The notes under the pieces are model-generated. The model was not told the DNA's origin, ran no database searches, and was given only the letters and a program-made list of their open reading frames with translations. Positions 1-11,127 of a stretch of DNA of 64,000 bases are shown piece after piece. How positions within the stretch are numbered: position 1 is the stretch's first letter; every line of letters starts with the position of its first letter. A program made the translations under genes and the position numbers. Origin of the DNA: Ovis canadensis (Eukaryota > Chordata > Mammalia > Artiodactyla > Bovidae); the NCBI RefSeq assembly GCF_042477335.2, contig NC_091256.1:39276001-39340000 (forward strand). Direction: 5' to 3'.

Positions 1-1168
1 TGGGTTTGCGTTCTGTGTAATTTGAAGACAAGATTCCTTTGCTGTGTGTCACTTACCTCCTATATTACCACTGTCGCCCAATATTTCGTAACCATCAACT
101 CTTTGCCAGTACCCACATGCAAAGACGGGTTTGTATTAAAAAATAAATGAGAACAGCACATTCTGATGTGGTGTAGTATATCACCATTTTCCACCGAAGC
201 CTTGCTGCCTGCCCTTCCCCTTTTAAGAAACAAAGGATCCAAAGCAGAGCAACTTATCCTGTTACAGCTCCCGGTGAGAAGGGTGATGAGATGTCAGAAA
301 GAAAAAGAAAAGCCTTTTTCATTTGAAATATCTGAATGTCCAAAGATGGGAACAGTCACAGCAGGGAGAATACTGTGCTATGCCGTTTGATCTGATCCTG
401 TGGACCATCCGTGTCCAATTGGAAAGCTCAATTATTTTCAATTGCAAGAATCAAAAAACCAGACTCCTAGTGGCATCGACATATAGAGCTTTATTTTTCT
501 CACAGAACCAGGTGACCAAAAGTGGGCTGTGCAGGCCAAGTCATCCCAGACTCAGGTTTTCCTTTCTGCTCCCCCAAACTTACCAAATGTTGGATTTCTT
601 CCATGTGCTTGTTGCCTCATGGTGGCAAAGTAGCTGCAGCACCTCTGGGACTCATTTTTAATGTAGGATGAAGTGAAAAGGGCCATACCAGCCAGGTGGT
701 CTCCTTCTACCTGGAAAATCAGCAGATCTCTGCTATCTTCTCATTGGCCAGAACAGGGTCACATGGTCACTCTCAGTAGGCTTGAAAGATGAGTTTTAGC
801 TGAGAGCGTGGCTGATTTGACCTACAGTGTGATTGTGTTGGTGCAGAAGAGGGAGGAATGGGTGCAGCTTAGTCACACACCTCACACAGCTGCTTTCCTT
901 AAGATCTTCCTTAGAGGGTGGCGTGGCTGAAGGAAGGGCCCAGAGATAGAACATACCGACCTCTTTGGAGATGTGACTGTCCCCGTGTCGTGTTCTTCTA
1001 GGCAAAGGCGTCACAATAACACTTGCTATATGAGAACAGCTCCAAACTTATTGTTCATATGTGAAATTTGGTAATTTCAATTACCAAATTCAATGGTAAT
1101 TCCCCATTGCAATTCTTATGAAAACTCACTGTATTTAAATTAATGGAAAAGTAAGAGTGTTCTTTTTA
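1..1168. other. Unassigned sequence
   Basis: No repeat family or gene was recognised here. Open frames of 60-112 codons occur on both strands but show no domain, start context or codon bias. The only structure seen is a pair of short inverted repeats at 1065-1109, listed separately. Confidence 0.5.
1065..1109. repeat. Two adjacent short inverted repeats
   Basis: The 12-base arm aatttggtaatt (1065-1076) is followed, after two bases, by its exact reverse complement (1079-1090). It is immediately followed by a second inverted repeat with arms caatgg and ccattg (1091-1096 and 1104-1109). The stretch is AT-rich, so chance is possible, but a perfect 12-base arm is uncommon. Confidence 0.7.
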
Positions 1169-1169
1169 G

Positions 1170-1297
1170 GGACTTCCCTGGTGGTTCAGTGGTTGAGACC
1201 GCATGTTCCCAATGCAACGGGGCATGGGTTTGATCCCTGGGTGGGGAACTAAGATCCCAAATGGCACAGCCATAAATAGAAAAAAAGAAAGAAAACT
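1170..1297 (+). mobile_element. CHR-2-type SINE (tRNA-Glu derived)
   Basis: The head begins with the ruminant CHR signature 'gacttccctggtggttcag', has a B-box-like 'ggtttgatccctg', continues with 'aactaagatcccaaatggcac' style sequence and ends in an A-rich tail. An imperfect target duplication (about 10 of 12 bases) is visible at 1158-1169 and 1298-1309. Confidence 0.88.
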
Positions 1298-1299
1298 TG

Positions 1300-2105
1300 T
1301 CCTTTTTAAAAGGTTAATCTGACCATTTTACCACCCTGCTTAAAACTCTTCTAGAGCTTTCTTCTTAGAGCTCTTAAGATAAAATGTAAAACCCACGCCT
1401 TGACCTTTAGAGACCTACAAGACACAGTCTCTCTATTTCTGCAGCCTCCTATGTCTCTCTGCCTCAGGACCCTTGCATGCCCTTTCTTCTGCCCAGAAAC
1501 CTTTTTCCCCCACTATGAGCTTAGCACCCTCTGCTCATTGCTCTGCTCTAAGATTGAAGAGTCTCTGGAGAAACATTCCCTTACCTGTCAGGCTAGCTTA
1601 GGACACTCTGATATGAATTCCAAGCATTTTAATTTTCTTCTTAGCATTTATCTAAAAAAAACCAATGAATTGGGACTTTCTTGGTGATCCAGTGGCTAAG
1701 AATCTGCATGCCAATGCCAGGGGACACCGGTTCAGTCCCTGGTCCAGGGAGATCCCGCATGCTTCAGGGCAAGTAAGTCCACGAGCCACAACAATTGCAG
1801 CCCACATGCCCTAGAGCCCATGCTCCACAACCAGAAAAACCACTGTAATGAGAAGCCCACACACCGCAACAAGAGAGAAGCCCCTGCTCACAGCAACTAG
1901 ACAAACTTTGCACGCAGAGATGAAGACCCTGTGCTGCCGACAATAAATTTAAAAAATTAAAAACTAATTTGGAGTGAGTTGTTCCAAGTTTGCTTCCCCT
2001 GCTAGAATGTTAGCTTTGAGAAGGCCCTAATGTTCTTATTTACTTCACTTAGTTTATTGCCTGCTGTGTAGTAAGCATTTAACAAATATAACTGAATGAA
2101 TGAGA
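1300..2105 (+). mobile_element. L2 LINE, 3' part, split by a CHR SINE
   Basis: Segments 1300-1670 and about 1967-2105 read as the 3' untranslated region of an L2 element on this strand. The right half ends in the typical L2 terminus: 'gctagaatgttagctttgag', a 'gtagtaagcatttaac' stretch and an 'actgaatgaatgag' tail. An open frame at 1400-1687 falls in this L2 and is not a gene. Confidence 0.7.
1671..1966 (+). mobile_element. CHR-1-type SINE inserted in L2
   Basis: A CHR head ('gggactttcttggtgatcc') is followed by the longer CHR body, with 'gagccacaacaattgcagcc' and 'aaccactgtaatgagaagcc' style sequence and an A-rich 3' end. It interrupts the L2 described above. Confidence 0.82.
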
Positions 2106-2395
2106 TGAAATTCTAAAAGCATGAAACTGAATTTGCTGATAATATGTACTTGTGCTACTCAAAATATAGTCCTCAAACTGGTGCTAATCTGCAAGTTGTT
2201 CCTTGTGAATCCACCACAACTATAGAAATTGAAAGTCAGTGTTTAGAAACTTTTATAGCAATTTAAAAAATGTTGTCACTCAATGGTTTGAAAATTTTAA
2301 AAAAATAAAGCTTGTCCTTCAACACAGATGGTTTGAGAAGCTCTGTTATAGGTTATACTACAAACTGTCATTACACTAGTAAAAAGGCAAGCATT

Positions 2396-2905
2396 TCTAA
2401 AGCTGGAGGCAGACTGCATAAAATAGATAACCAACAAGGACCTCCTGTCTAGCACAGGAAACTATATTCAACACCTATAAGGGAAAAGAATCTGAAATTT
2501 TAAAAAAAAATATATATATATATATAGACTTGAATTGCTTTGCCATATACCTGAAATTTTCGGAGAAGGCACTGGCGACCCACTCCAGTACTCTTGCCTG
2601 GAAAATCCCATGGATGGAGAAGCCTGGTAGGCTACAGTCCATGGGGTCGCTAAGAGTTGGACACGACTGAGCAACTTGATTTTCACTTTTCACTTTCCAC
2701 TTTCATGCATTGGAGAAGGAAATGGCAACCCACTCCAGTGTTCTTGCCTGGAGAATCCCAGGGATGGCGGAAACTGGTGGGCTGCCGTCTATGGGGTCGA
2801 ACAGAATTGGACATGACTGAAGCAACTTAGCAGCAACAGCAGCATACCTGAAACTAACGCAACATTGTAAATCAACTATACTTCACCTTAAAAAATATAT
2901 ATATA
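2396..2905 (+). mobile_element. Ruminant L1 3' end, split by a Bov-A2 SINE
   Basis: Segments 2396-2546 and 2854-2905 together form the 3' terminus of a ruminant L1. They carry 'aaatagataaccaacaagg', a TATA-rich run at about 2509-2526, then 'cctgaaactaacgcaacatt' and 'gtaaatcaactatacttc' before an AT-rich tail. Confidence 0.82.
2557..2843 (+). mobile_element. Bov-A2 SINE (dimer)
   Basis: Two BovA units lie in tandem. Each runs from 'cactccagt.ttcttgcctgg'-like sequence to a 'ttggacatgactga'-like end, and an AGC-rich tail follows. The exact 10-base duplication atacctgaaa flanks it at 2547-2556 and 2844-2853, inside the L1 3' end. Confidence 0.93.
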
Positions 2906-3678
2906 AGATAAAATGAAGGCACAGGAGCTCCACAGCCTATGCCAGCAGCCATCAAGCAGGCAGATCAGCGTGAATTGCCAGCAAGAAGGCCATACAGCCC
3001 CGCCTCCACCTCCTAAGAGAAACCCTGTCTCCCTACCATCACAACAAGTTATTTAATTTGAACACAGTCTTTCATCATTTTTGCCTCAGTTTCCTCATTT
3101 GGAAATGGGGATAAGGACAGAATCTACTTCATGGGGTTGCTGTGAAAGACTAAGCTGTGCAATTATATGCCAAGAATTTGCAGTCACTTTCATGAGTATA
3201 TGATATTATTATTATTACTTGCAATAATAAAATGAGAAAGCCATTTTGCAAAAAAAAAAAAAAAAGAGAAAGAGAAGATTTCTTAAAAAATAAAACCCGG
3301 TTTGGATTAAAATAACACTTGGGATATAAAAGCACACTGAACAGAGATTGATATCAAACACTGAGAACAAACAGCCCGCTGGGAGGATGTGAGACTGTGT
3401 GTGCCTGAGGCAGGCTGAGACCAGGCTCTGACCTCGGATCAAGGAAAATATTTGCACAGCGGAGCTGGCATATTCATGCGTGGTTCCTATATAGGAAAAC
3501 GTGCAAATGGAACAGTCAGGGAGGAGGGATGAGTTTGTTTTTTACTCTAATATTCTGCTCCAACTCAGGTTGGATGAATTGTATCATGAGGCTGCAACCT
3601 CTTAGTTTGAAGGCTTTAGAGTAAAATGCAAGTACAGTTGATAAGTTACTTTTTAAGCTCTCATCAGTCATTTACACT
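2906..3678. other. Mostly unassigned sequence with a MIR fragment
   Basis: Apart from the MIR at 3065-3160, an A-rich run at about 3250-3266 and a short ATT-rich stretch, nothing was recognised. Open frames on the minus strand here are low complexity, being translations of the A-run. Confidence 0.45.
3065..3160 (+). mobile_element. MIR SINE fragment
   Basis: The stretch 'cctcagtttcctcatttgg' followed by 'aaatggggataaggacagaa' matches the MIR core in forward orientation. It is a short, old copy. Confidence 0.7.
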
Positions 3679-4488
3679 TTCAGTTCAGTTCAGTTCAGTC
3701 GCTCAGTCGTGTCCGACTGTTTGTGACCCCATGAATCGCAGCATGCCAGGCCCTCCCTGTCCATCACCAAATCCCGGAGTTCACTCAGACTCGCATCCAT
3801 CGCGTCAGTGATGCCATCCAGCCATCTCATCCTCTGTCATGCCCTTCTCCTCCTGCCCCCAATCCCTCCCAGCATCAGAGTCTTTTCCCATGAGTCAACT
3901 CTCCGCATGAGGTGGCCAAAGTACTGGAGTTTCAGCTTTAGCATCATTCCTTCCAAAGAAATCCCAGGGCTGATCTCCTTCAGAATGGACTGGTTGGATC
4001 TCCTTTGCAGTCCAAGGGACTCTCAAGAGTCTTCTCCAACACCACAGTTCAAAAGCATCAATTCTTCGGTGCTCAGCCTTCTTCACAGTCCAACTCTCAC
4101 ATCCATACATGACCACTGGAAAAACCATAGCCTTGACTAGATGGACCTTAGTCGGCAAAGTAACGTCTCTGTTTTTGAATATACTATCTAGGTTGGTCAT
4201 AACTTTTCTTCCAAGGAGTAAGCGTCTTTTAATTTTATGGCTGCAGTCACCATCTGCAGTGATTTTGGAGCCCAAAAAATAAAGTCTGACACTGTTTCCA
4301 CTCTTTCCCCATCTATTTCCCATGAAGTGATGGGACCAGATGCCATGATCTTCGTTTTCTGAATGTTGAGGTTTAAGCCAACTTTTTCACTCTCCTCTTT
4401 TACTTTCATCAAGAGGCTTTTTAGTTCCTCTTCACTTTCTGCCATAAGGGTGGTGTCATCTGCATATCTGAGGTTATTGATATTTCTC
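3679..4488 (-). mobile_element. BovB LINE, 5'-truncated
   Basis: Read on the minus strand, this is the last ~0.8 kb of BovB. It starts in the reverse-transcriptase region after the aspartate box ('agaaatatcaataacctcag'), runs through the C-terminal frame (for example the peptide 'KAMVFPVVMYGCESWTVKK') and ends in the repeated 'gaactgaactgaa' tail at about 3680. The frame is broken between about 4197 and 4323. It is a dead, 3'-anchored copy. Confidence 0.95.
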
Positions 4489-4845
4489 TACATTTTAGTA
4501 TGAAATAAAAATCTGAATGGAGCTTGGATGGGATCCCTTTGCTCATATTTTACCCTAATCTGGCCCTTGCTCCCATCAGCAAATCTTGCCCATTATGCAC
4601 CGTGTAGCCTTGCTCAGTGCTTAAATTTGAACACTTTTTTGGCTGTCCAGCCTCGCTGTTCTCCCACTTTCCTGATAGGAGATACAGGCTGTGCCACAAA
4701 ATTGAGCACTTGTTTGTTTAAATTCTGCCATGCACTGTTCCATGCTGTTTTAAGGCATTTATCTTAATCGAATCTCCAAGTTCAGAGACCATGTCTTATA
4801 CTTTGGGTTGCCCCTCCTTCCTCCAAACAGGGCTGCACACAGAAT

Positions 4846-5054
4846 GTATGCTTGTTAAGTGACTTTGGTCACTCCTTGCTATCCCATGGACTGTAGCCCA
4901 CTGGGCTCCTCTGTACATGGAATTCTCCAGGCAAGAATACTGCAGTGTATTGTCATTTCCTCCTCCAGGAGATCTTCTTGACCCAGGGGTCGAACTTGTG
5001 TCTCTTACATCTCTTGCACTGGCAGGCAGATTCTTTACCACTAGCATCACCTGG
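4846..5054 (-). mobile_element. Bov-tA SINE
   Basis: The minus strand shows a tRNA-Glu-like head ('ggtaaagaatctgcctgcca' type, near 5040) followed by a BovA unit ending near 4850. It is somewhat diverged. Confidence 0.85.
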
Positions 5055-5732
5055 ATGGTCCTCCATAGACTCTTGTTGGATCACAAGGAAGGTGAGGTAG
5101 AAAACCTGGGACGTCTGTGTCAGTAGAGTGTAGGGTAAGCCTTGGATCTGGAGCTGCACGAGGTAGTTGTAACCTTAAAGAGCATTGTCAGTGGGAGATG
5201 AAGCTGGGGGCTAGGAGAAAGGAGCTCAAGGATGGAGGATACAATGGAGGCAAGATGTGTAACAGAAAGTCATTTTATTTCTGTGTCTTTTTTGCTGACT
5301 CCTTTCTCTTTATTTTTTTCCTTTCAGTTTTATTGTGATACAATTGACATATAGCACTATACAAGTTTAATGTATACAGTAGAATGACTACAGTATAATG
5401 TATAATGTATAATGTATACAGTATAATATTGTGAAATGATTGCCACAGTTATCTGTCATCTCATATAGATACAAATTTCCCCTGGTAATTAGAACTTTTA
5501 GGATTTACTCTCTTAGCAACTTTCAAATATACCACATGGCAGTATTAACTATAATCATCGTGTTGTACATTACATAGTACTTATGACTGGAAGTTCCCTT
5601 TTGATCACCTTCTTCCAATTCCCTCACCTCCTGCTTCTGGTAACCACAGTGTGATCTCTTTTTATGAGCTTGGGTCTTTTGAAATTTCATATATGAGACA
5701 GCATACATTATTTGTCTTTCTCTGGCTTACTT

Positions 5733-5751
5733 CACCTAGCACAGTACCTTT
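5733..5751 (+). repeat. Target-site duplication of the CYCS retrocopy, left copy
   Basis: The 19-base sequence cacctagcacagtaccttt occurs here and again, identically, at 6647-6665, flanking the cytochrome c copy. Confidence 0.95.
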
Positions 5752-6646
5752 TTTTTTTTTTGATAGAGAATTTTAATTAAATTGGCATAGTTTATAAAAC
5801 CAAACAGATAAAGTGGACTTTGTCAGTATATTTTCAATCCTTGCCTTAACAGGCTAATGAACACAACCTGAAACACGTGTGAATCCTCCTCTGTTCTATG
5901 AGACAGTGAAGGGACCGTTTCAGTATTTAAATATATTAATGTAACCAGTTATAGAAATCCAAATACAAAACCAATCTCTTACAGGTTTTGAGAAGGAATG
6001 CACCATCTCCCTAAAAAGTTTAATATTCCTTATTCAAGTTCAATCATCTCTTTAGAATGGGAAAAGTGATAGTACTTGTTGAACCGGAATTACTATCAAA
6101 ATTTAAAAAGCTGACCATATTTGTTTAGCCACAGACCAATCTTATTTAAATCAAGACTGTCCAACAGAATTATTCCATCAGCCGTTCATGATCTGAATTC
6201 TAGTGTATGAGATCAATTTAAATATGGTACACATAAAAAGTCATGAGACACTTCTGTTTCATAATAAATAAGGCAGTGGCCAACTATTACTGATTGGTAG
6301 CTTTTTTGAGGTAAGCTATCAAGTCCTCCCTCTCTCCCTTCTTCTTAATGCCAGCAAAGATCATCTTGGTTCCAGGGATGTACTTCTTGGGATTCTCCAA
6401 GTACTCCATCAGCGTCTCCTCTCCCCAGGTGATAGCTTTGTTTTTGTTGGCATCTGTGTAAGAGAATCCAGCAGCCTGACCTATCTTTCGTCCAAACAGA
6501 CCATGGAGGTTTGGCCCAGTCTTGTGCTTCCCTCCCTTTTCCACAGTATGGCACTGGGCACACTTCTGAACAAAAATCTTCTTGCCCTTCTCAGTATCAC
6601 CCACTTTTAAATCGTTCTTTTTCTGTGCGCGACCGAGAAGTTCCCC
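5752..6646 (-). pseudogene. CYCS: Cytochrome c processed pseudogene (CYCS retrocopy)
   Basis: On the minus strand, codons 6601 down to 6290 encode a complete 104-residue mature cytochrome c followed by TAA at 6287-6289. The functional protein carries electrons between complexes III and IV and triggers the apoptosome. Visible here are the haem-binding CAQCH motif, [11 protein letters not shown], and the Met-80 segment PGTKMIFAG. Against the mammalian protein as I remember it, about five residues differ (positions 3, 40, 44, 56 and 104). The initiator ATG is GTG (6602-6604). The frame stays open upstream for 15 more codons of former 5' UTR but has no ATG, so no normal product is expected. About 0.5 kb of 3' UTR follows, with an ATTAAA signal at 5777-5772 and a poly(A) tract seen as T's at 5748-5761. 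There are no introns, and an exact 19-base duplication flanks the copy. All of this indicates L1-mediated retroposition into an L1. The intact frame suggests a fairly young copy. Confidence 0.96.
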
Positions 6647-6665
6647 CACCTAGCACAGTACCTTT
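6647..6665 (+). repeat. Target-site duplication of the CYCS retrocopy, right copy
   Basis: This is identical to 5733-5751 and marks the 5' end of the retrocopy, so the inserted cDNA starts with the reverse complement of 6646. Confidence 0.95.
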
Positions 6666-7086
6666 GAGGTCTATTCATGTTGTACCTAATGTCAGGTTTT
6701 CATTCTGTTATATGACTGAATAATATTCCATTGTACATATACACAACAGCTTCTTTATCCATTCGTCCTCTGTGGACACTTTAGTTGTTTCCATATCCTG
6801 GCTGTTGTAAATAATGCTACAGTGAACATGAGGGTACCAATATTTTTTCAAATTGTGTTTTCATTTTCTTCGGATAAATGCCCAGAAGTGGAATTGCTGG
6901 GTTATATAATCAAAATTTGATTTTCAGTTAAAAATCAAAATTTTTAATTTTTTGAGAAACTTCCATACTGTTTTACATGGTGGCTGCCCCGATTTACATT
7001 CCCATCGACAGTGCGCAAGTGTTCCTGTTTCTCCGCACTAACACCTGTTGCTTCTTTTTGATAATAGAAAGCCCCTTTTAAAAAGA

Positions 7087-7387
7087 GTTCCTCAGTAAAG
7101 GTGATTGGAGGAGACCAAAAACAGGGATGTTTTCAAGAGAAAAGACAGCAGGAAGGAACGAGACCACAGAGAAGGAGCATTTGTAGGTGAAGAGAAAGGG
7201 AGAGTTGGCGAAATACAGTCCCCAAAAGGTATGGAATCAAGGGTCTCAACAGAGGGGTTCATTTTGATTAAAAGGAGCAACCCCTGTTCTTCTGAGACAG
7301 AAGGGAAGGAAAAGTGGGTAAATGAGGACATAGAAACACTGAGAGGTGGAAAAGCAAATGGATGAGGGAAGGAGCTGGCGGACTTGA
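7087..7387. other. Unassigned purine-rich sequence
   Basis: This stretch between two L1 fragments is rich in A and G on the plus strand. It gives an open frame on each strand, but neither shows a recognisable domain. It may be old antisense L2 sequence, but I could not confirm that. Confidence 0.35.
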
Positions 7388-7983
7388 TCTTCTTAAAAAA
7401 TAGGGGATCAATAGTTAGGACATGGGAGCGACCTAGATGTCCATTAGCAGACGAACGGATGAGGAAGTTGCAGTATTTATACATGATGGAATATTACTCA
7501 GCTGTAAAAAGGAATGCATTTGAGTCAGTTCTAATAAGGTGGATGAACCTAGAGGCTATTAAACAGAGTGAAGTAAGTCAGATAGAGAAACAAAAATACC
7601 ATATATTAACGCATATATATGGAATCTAGAAAGATGGTACCGATGATCCTACGTGTGGGGCGGCAAAGGAGACACAGACGTAAAGGACAGACTTTGGGGC
7701 CCAGTGGGAGGAGAGGGTGAGGCGATTTGAGAGAACAGCTTTGAAACATATATATTGCCGTATGTAAAACAGATAACTAGTGCCAGTTTGAAGTATGGTG
7801 CAGGGCACCCAAAACCGGTGCTCTGGGACAACCAGGAGGGAAGGGGTGGGGAGTGAGGGAGGGGTTCAGGATGGAGGGGACACATGTATACCTATGGCGA
7901 ATTCATACTGATACTGATGGTTTCTTCATAATGCAAAATCCACCACAATACTGTAATTATCCTCCAATTAAAATAAGTAAATT
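7388..7983 (+). mobile_element. L1 LINE 3' end
   Basis: The end of L1 ORF2 is readable (for example the peptide 'MEYYSAVKRNAF', 7474-7510). It is followed by a typical 3' region, 'ggaatctagaaagatggtac', and the terminal 'taattatcctccaattaaaa' before the A-rich end. Confidence 0.85.
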
Positions 7984-8419
7984 TAGAACAAAATTGAGGA
8001 TCTAGGTCCCCTTCAAGGGAGAGCATCTCACCTCTTCTCACCTCTATCCTACAGTTTGGGGCTTTATAATAGTAGAAAGAATGTTGAAGCTGGTGCTGAA
8101 ATGTCAGCAAAGAGGTGTTTTAAATGTTTACTCAGAGACTCTGAGGACACTGCTTTAACTGGCTGCCAGGGGTGTGCGTCAGACCCAGTGGGTCCCTAAT
8201 CCATCTGGCAGTTATGTGTCTGGTATCTATCTTCTGCTGGCCTTACTTATATCTTTAGGGATACAGCTGTGAGCAAGGAGATTCCACTCTCTTCTCAAGG
8301 AGTTTGTAGGCTGGAGGGGAGACAGACAAGCAAATAGGTAGTTTGTGGATAGAACGTGGGGAGTGTTACAATGGGGGTCAATATGGAGACTGTGTGGAGA
8401 TAACTCCAGTCTTAATAGA

Positions 8420-8602
8420 CAACTGGCACTAGTGGTAAAGAAGCCACCTGCAAATGCAGGAGATGCAAGAAATTCGATCCCTGGAGAAGAAAAGTGGCAA
8501 CCCGTTCCAATATTCTTGCCTGGAAAATCCCATGGACAGAAGAGCCTGGCGGGCTATCGTCCATAGGGTTGCAAAGAGTTGGACACGACTAAGCACACAC
8601 AT
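8420..8602 (+). mobile_element. Bov-tA SINE in L2
   Basis: A tRNA-Glu-derived head with 'tggtaaagaagccacctgca' is followed by 'aattcgatccctgg' and a BovA unit ending 'gttggacacgactaagcac'. Confidence 0.88.
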
Positions 8603-9187
8603 GCAAAGGCTGTGAAGATTTTTCCAGCCTTGGTGAGTGGCAGGATCAAAGACCCAAAGGCAAGAAAGAGCCCCACATTTTTGGAAACTGAAAGTGGAAC
8701 CGAATGTACCTGGAGGGAAGAGAAGATGAACAGAGTGGAAAAGTCAGGGAAGTGGGAGGAGCCAGATCACGAGGAGCACAAACTATCCCACCGGGGTCCA
8801 CCCAACACACTCCAGAGTCTGGTTTTATCCTGCAAGGAGGGAGGGAGTTTGGAAACAGAGGCCAGTTAAGAAAGTAGTGACGGTGGAAATGAAAAAAATG
8901 AATAGCTTCGAGGGATTTATAGGAGGACTAATTGACAAAGCTTGTTGATTGATTGGATAAGGGAGAAATGAAAGATTCTCAAGTTTCTAGCTTGGACAAC
9001 TGGGTACTGTGATGTCGCTCACTCAAAGAGGAAACATTAGACAAAGTTAGTTTATGGGGAATGATGATAAGCTTGTTTTTGAACATATGGACTTTGAGAG
9101 GCCTGTGGGAAATGCAAGTGGAAAAGGCAATGCATAGTATATGCATCTGGAGGTCTGGCCTAGAGACACTAGATTATTGGTCCTCAG

Positions 9188-9697
9188 TAAAAGCAGAGAC
9201 ATTACTTTGCCGACTAAGGTCCGTCTAATCAAGGCTATGGTTATTCCAGTGGTCATGTATGGATGTGAGAGTTGGACTGTGAAGAAGACTGAGCGCAGAA
9301 GAATTGATGCTTTTGAACTGTGGTGTTGGAGAAGACTCTTGAGAGTCCCTTGGACTGCAAGGAGATCCAACCAGTCCGTTCTGCAGGAGATCAGCCCTGG
9401 GATTTCTTTGGAAGGAATGATGCTAAAGCTGAAACTCCAGTACTTTGGCCACCTCATGTGAAGAGTTGACTCATTGGAAAAGACTCTGATGCTGGGAGAG
9501 ATTGGGGGCAGGAGGAGAAGGGGACGACCGAGGATGAGATGGCTGGATGGCATCACTGACTCGATGGACGTGAGTCTGAGTGAACTCCTGGAGCTGGTGA
9601 TGGACAGAGAGGCCTGGCGTGCTGCGATTCATGGGGTCGCAAAGAGTCGGACACGACTGAGCGACTGAACTAAACTGAACTGAACTGAACTGAACTG
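9188..9697 (+). mobile_element. BovB LINE, 3' 0.5 kb, inserted in L2
   Basis: It begins at 'aaagcagagacattactttg' and ends in five rounds of the aactg tail unit at about 9671-9697. It carries C-terminal BovB codons (for example '[18 protein letters not shown]') with a stop at 9459-9461. Antisense open frames in this stretch are shadows. Confidence 0.95.
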
Positions 9698-10300
9698 GAT
9701 GATAAAGAAAGTCACAGAGTCACTGGGCTGAACCAAGGGAGAGAGGAGAATAAGAAGAGAAGCAGACGGAGCCTAGACTAGGAGAGAATCTAACCACTTG
9801 GGGAGGGCAGAGGCTGAAGGGCCTGCAAAAGAGGAACTCACACAGGAGACCAACAAGGGAAAATAGGAGGCAAAGTTGAAAGAGTGTGAAGTTACGGAAT
9901 TCAAGGGAAGAAAAGGCATTTCAAGGAAGGGACAATCAAGGATGTTAGAAGCCAAGGAGAAGTCAAGGAAGAAAAGACTCAAGACTGTCTGTTGGGTCTT
10001 GCAGCCACAGGAAGATTTTAGTGATCTTGGTAAGACTGGCTTGGAGGAATGATGGGTGGATTCAGGAAAAAAAAGGAGGAAGGGAAGACAGTGAGAGGGG
10101 ACCACTGTTAAAGAAGTTTAAGTAGAGGAGAAAATAGAATGACAGGTGGAGGGGCATTTGGGCTCAAGGAAAGTTTATAATTTTAAAATTTAAATTTAAA
10201 ATTTTTAAAAATTGGGATAAGTTGAGTTTTAAAAAATGCTGATGGATAGGAGCCTGTACAAGAAACGCTGAAGAAGTAGAGAGAGTGAATAACTGATAGA

Positions 10301-11127
10301 AAAGCAGTTCCTGAGGAGGCAGGACGGAATAGAACTCAGGACAACAAGGAGGGGCCTGGACTGATGCTCACAATGGCGGGCCCTCTGCTGAGCCTTTTAT
10401 GTCCATTATCTCATTTAATGCCCATAATCATCCAGTAAAATAGGTACTATCATTATCCCGATTTTTAAAGTGGGGACCAGTGTTTCACTGAGGCCCACAC
10501 AATTTGCCTTAGAGCTAGTTAGTGACGGAGCTGGGACTTCAGTCTCAACAGGAGTGGAAGAGGAAAACATGGACTCAGATGCAGGCAGATTTAGTGACAG
10601 GAATCCGTGTGCATTGTCTTCCATCTTTATGAATTGGAAGCGGGGGAAGGGCCGTGGAAGGGTCAGAGGGGAGGGAGAGGTTGCCCACCTCTGTGAGCTC
10701 TGTGACAGATAAGCAGCTGTTATAGGGCCATGTCTTCAGCAACTCCTGGAAGCCAGGGAACAGAAGCAGAGGCAGCGGCCACACAGGAGTGGTTCTCACT
10801 TGTCTCTCCCTGTTTTCACCTTTCAGACCCGAGGGAGGACCTGCCTTGGAGGTGTACTAGCCAGACTGCCAATGTAGAGAGAAAGGGGCAGGAATCTCTG
10901 GTTACCTGCCAAGGCATGTCAGAACAATAGTCCTGCCAGGTCTGGAAAATCGTGGTGCAACACCCATGTCATTACCACCCCTATAATTTTTCATTGGCTT
11001 TTGGAGCAACTTTCATTTCAATTTCATTTTTGAGGTACTAAGTCTCAGTAGCATAACAGTTTTTAGTTCTCAGATGTTTCCTTTATTTCATCATTCATTT
11101 ATTCATTCCACAAATATTGATTGACAG
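10301..11127. other. Unassigned sequence with a MIR
   Basis: Besides the MIR at 10385-10560 and a possible short L2 end at about 11085-11127 ('cattcatttattcattccac'), nothing was recognised. Open frames of 66-80 codons on both strands lack any known domain. Confidence 0.45.
10385..10560 (-). mobile_element. MIR SINE
   Basis: In reverse orientation the stretch carries the MIR core 'tctcatttaatgcccataat' and 'taggtactatcattatcccg', then 'ggagctgggacttc'. Confidence 0.8.

Larger units (their letters stand above)
5318..7086 (-). mobile_element. L1 LINE 3' region, split by the CYCS retrocopy
   Basis: Segments 5318-5751 and 6666-7086 are parts of one L1 in reverse orientation. They show the familiar runs 'tctcttagcaactttcaaat', 'ttactctcttagcaac', 'gaataatattccattgtaca' and 'cccagaagtggaattgctgg'. 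The coordinates of the element continue directly across the inserted pseudogene. No intact open reading frame remains. Confidence 0.82.
8225..10300 (-). mobile_element. L2 LINE (ORF2 reverse-transcriptase remnant), split by a SINE and a BovB
   Basis: Segments 8225-8419, 8603-9188 and 9698-10300 read, on the minus strand, as L2. The 3' end lies at the left. Near 9970-10040 a degenerate peptide 'LDFSLASNILDCPFLEM' corresponds to the RT motif usually written DLSAAFDTVDHSLL in CR1/L2 elements. All frames are interrupted. It is an old mammalian relic. Confidence 0.65.

Noticed and set aside
7092-7484. 130-codon minus-strand open frame
   Set aside because: It is low in complexity (Ser/Phe/Leu from a purine-rich complement), overlaps an L1 at its end and has no domain.
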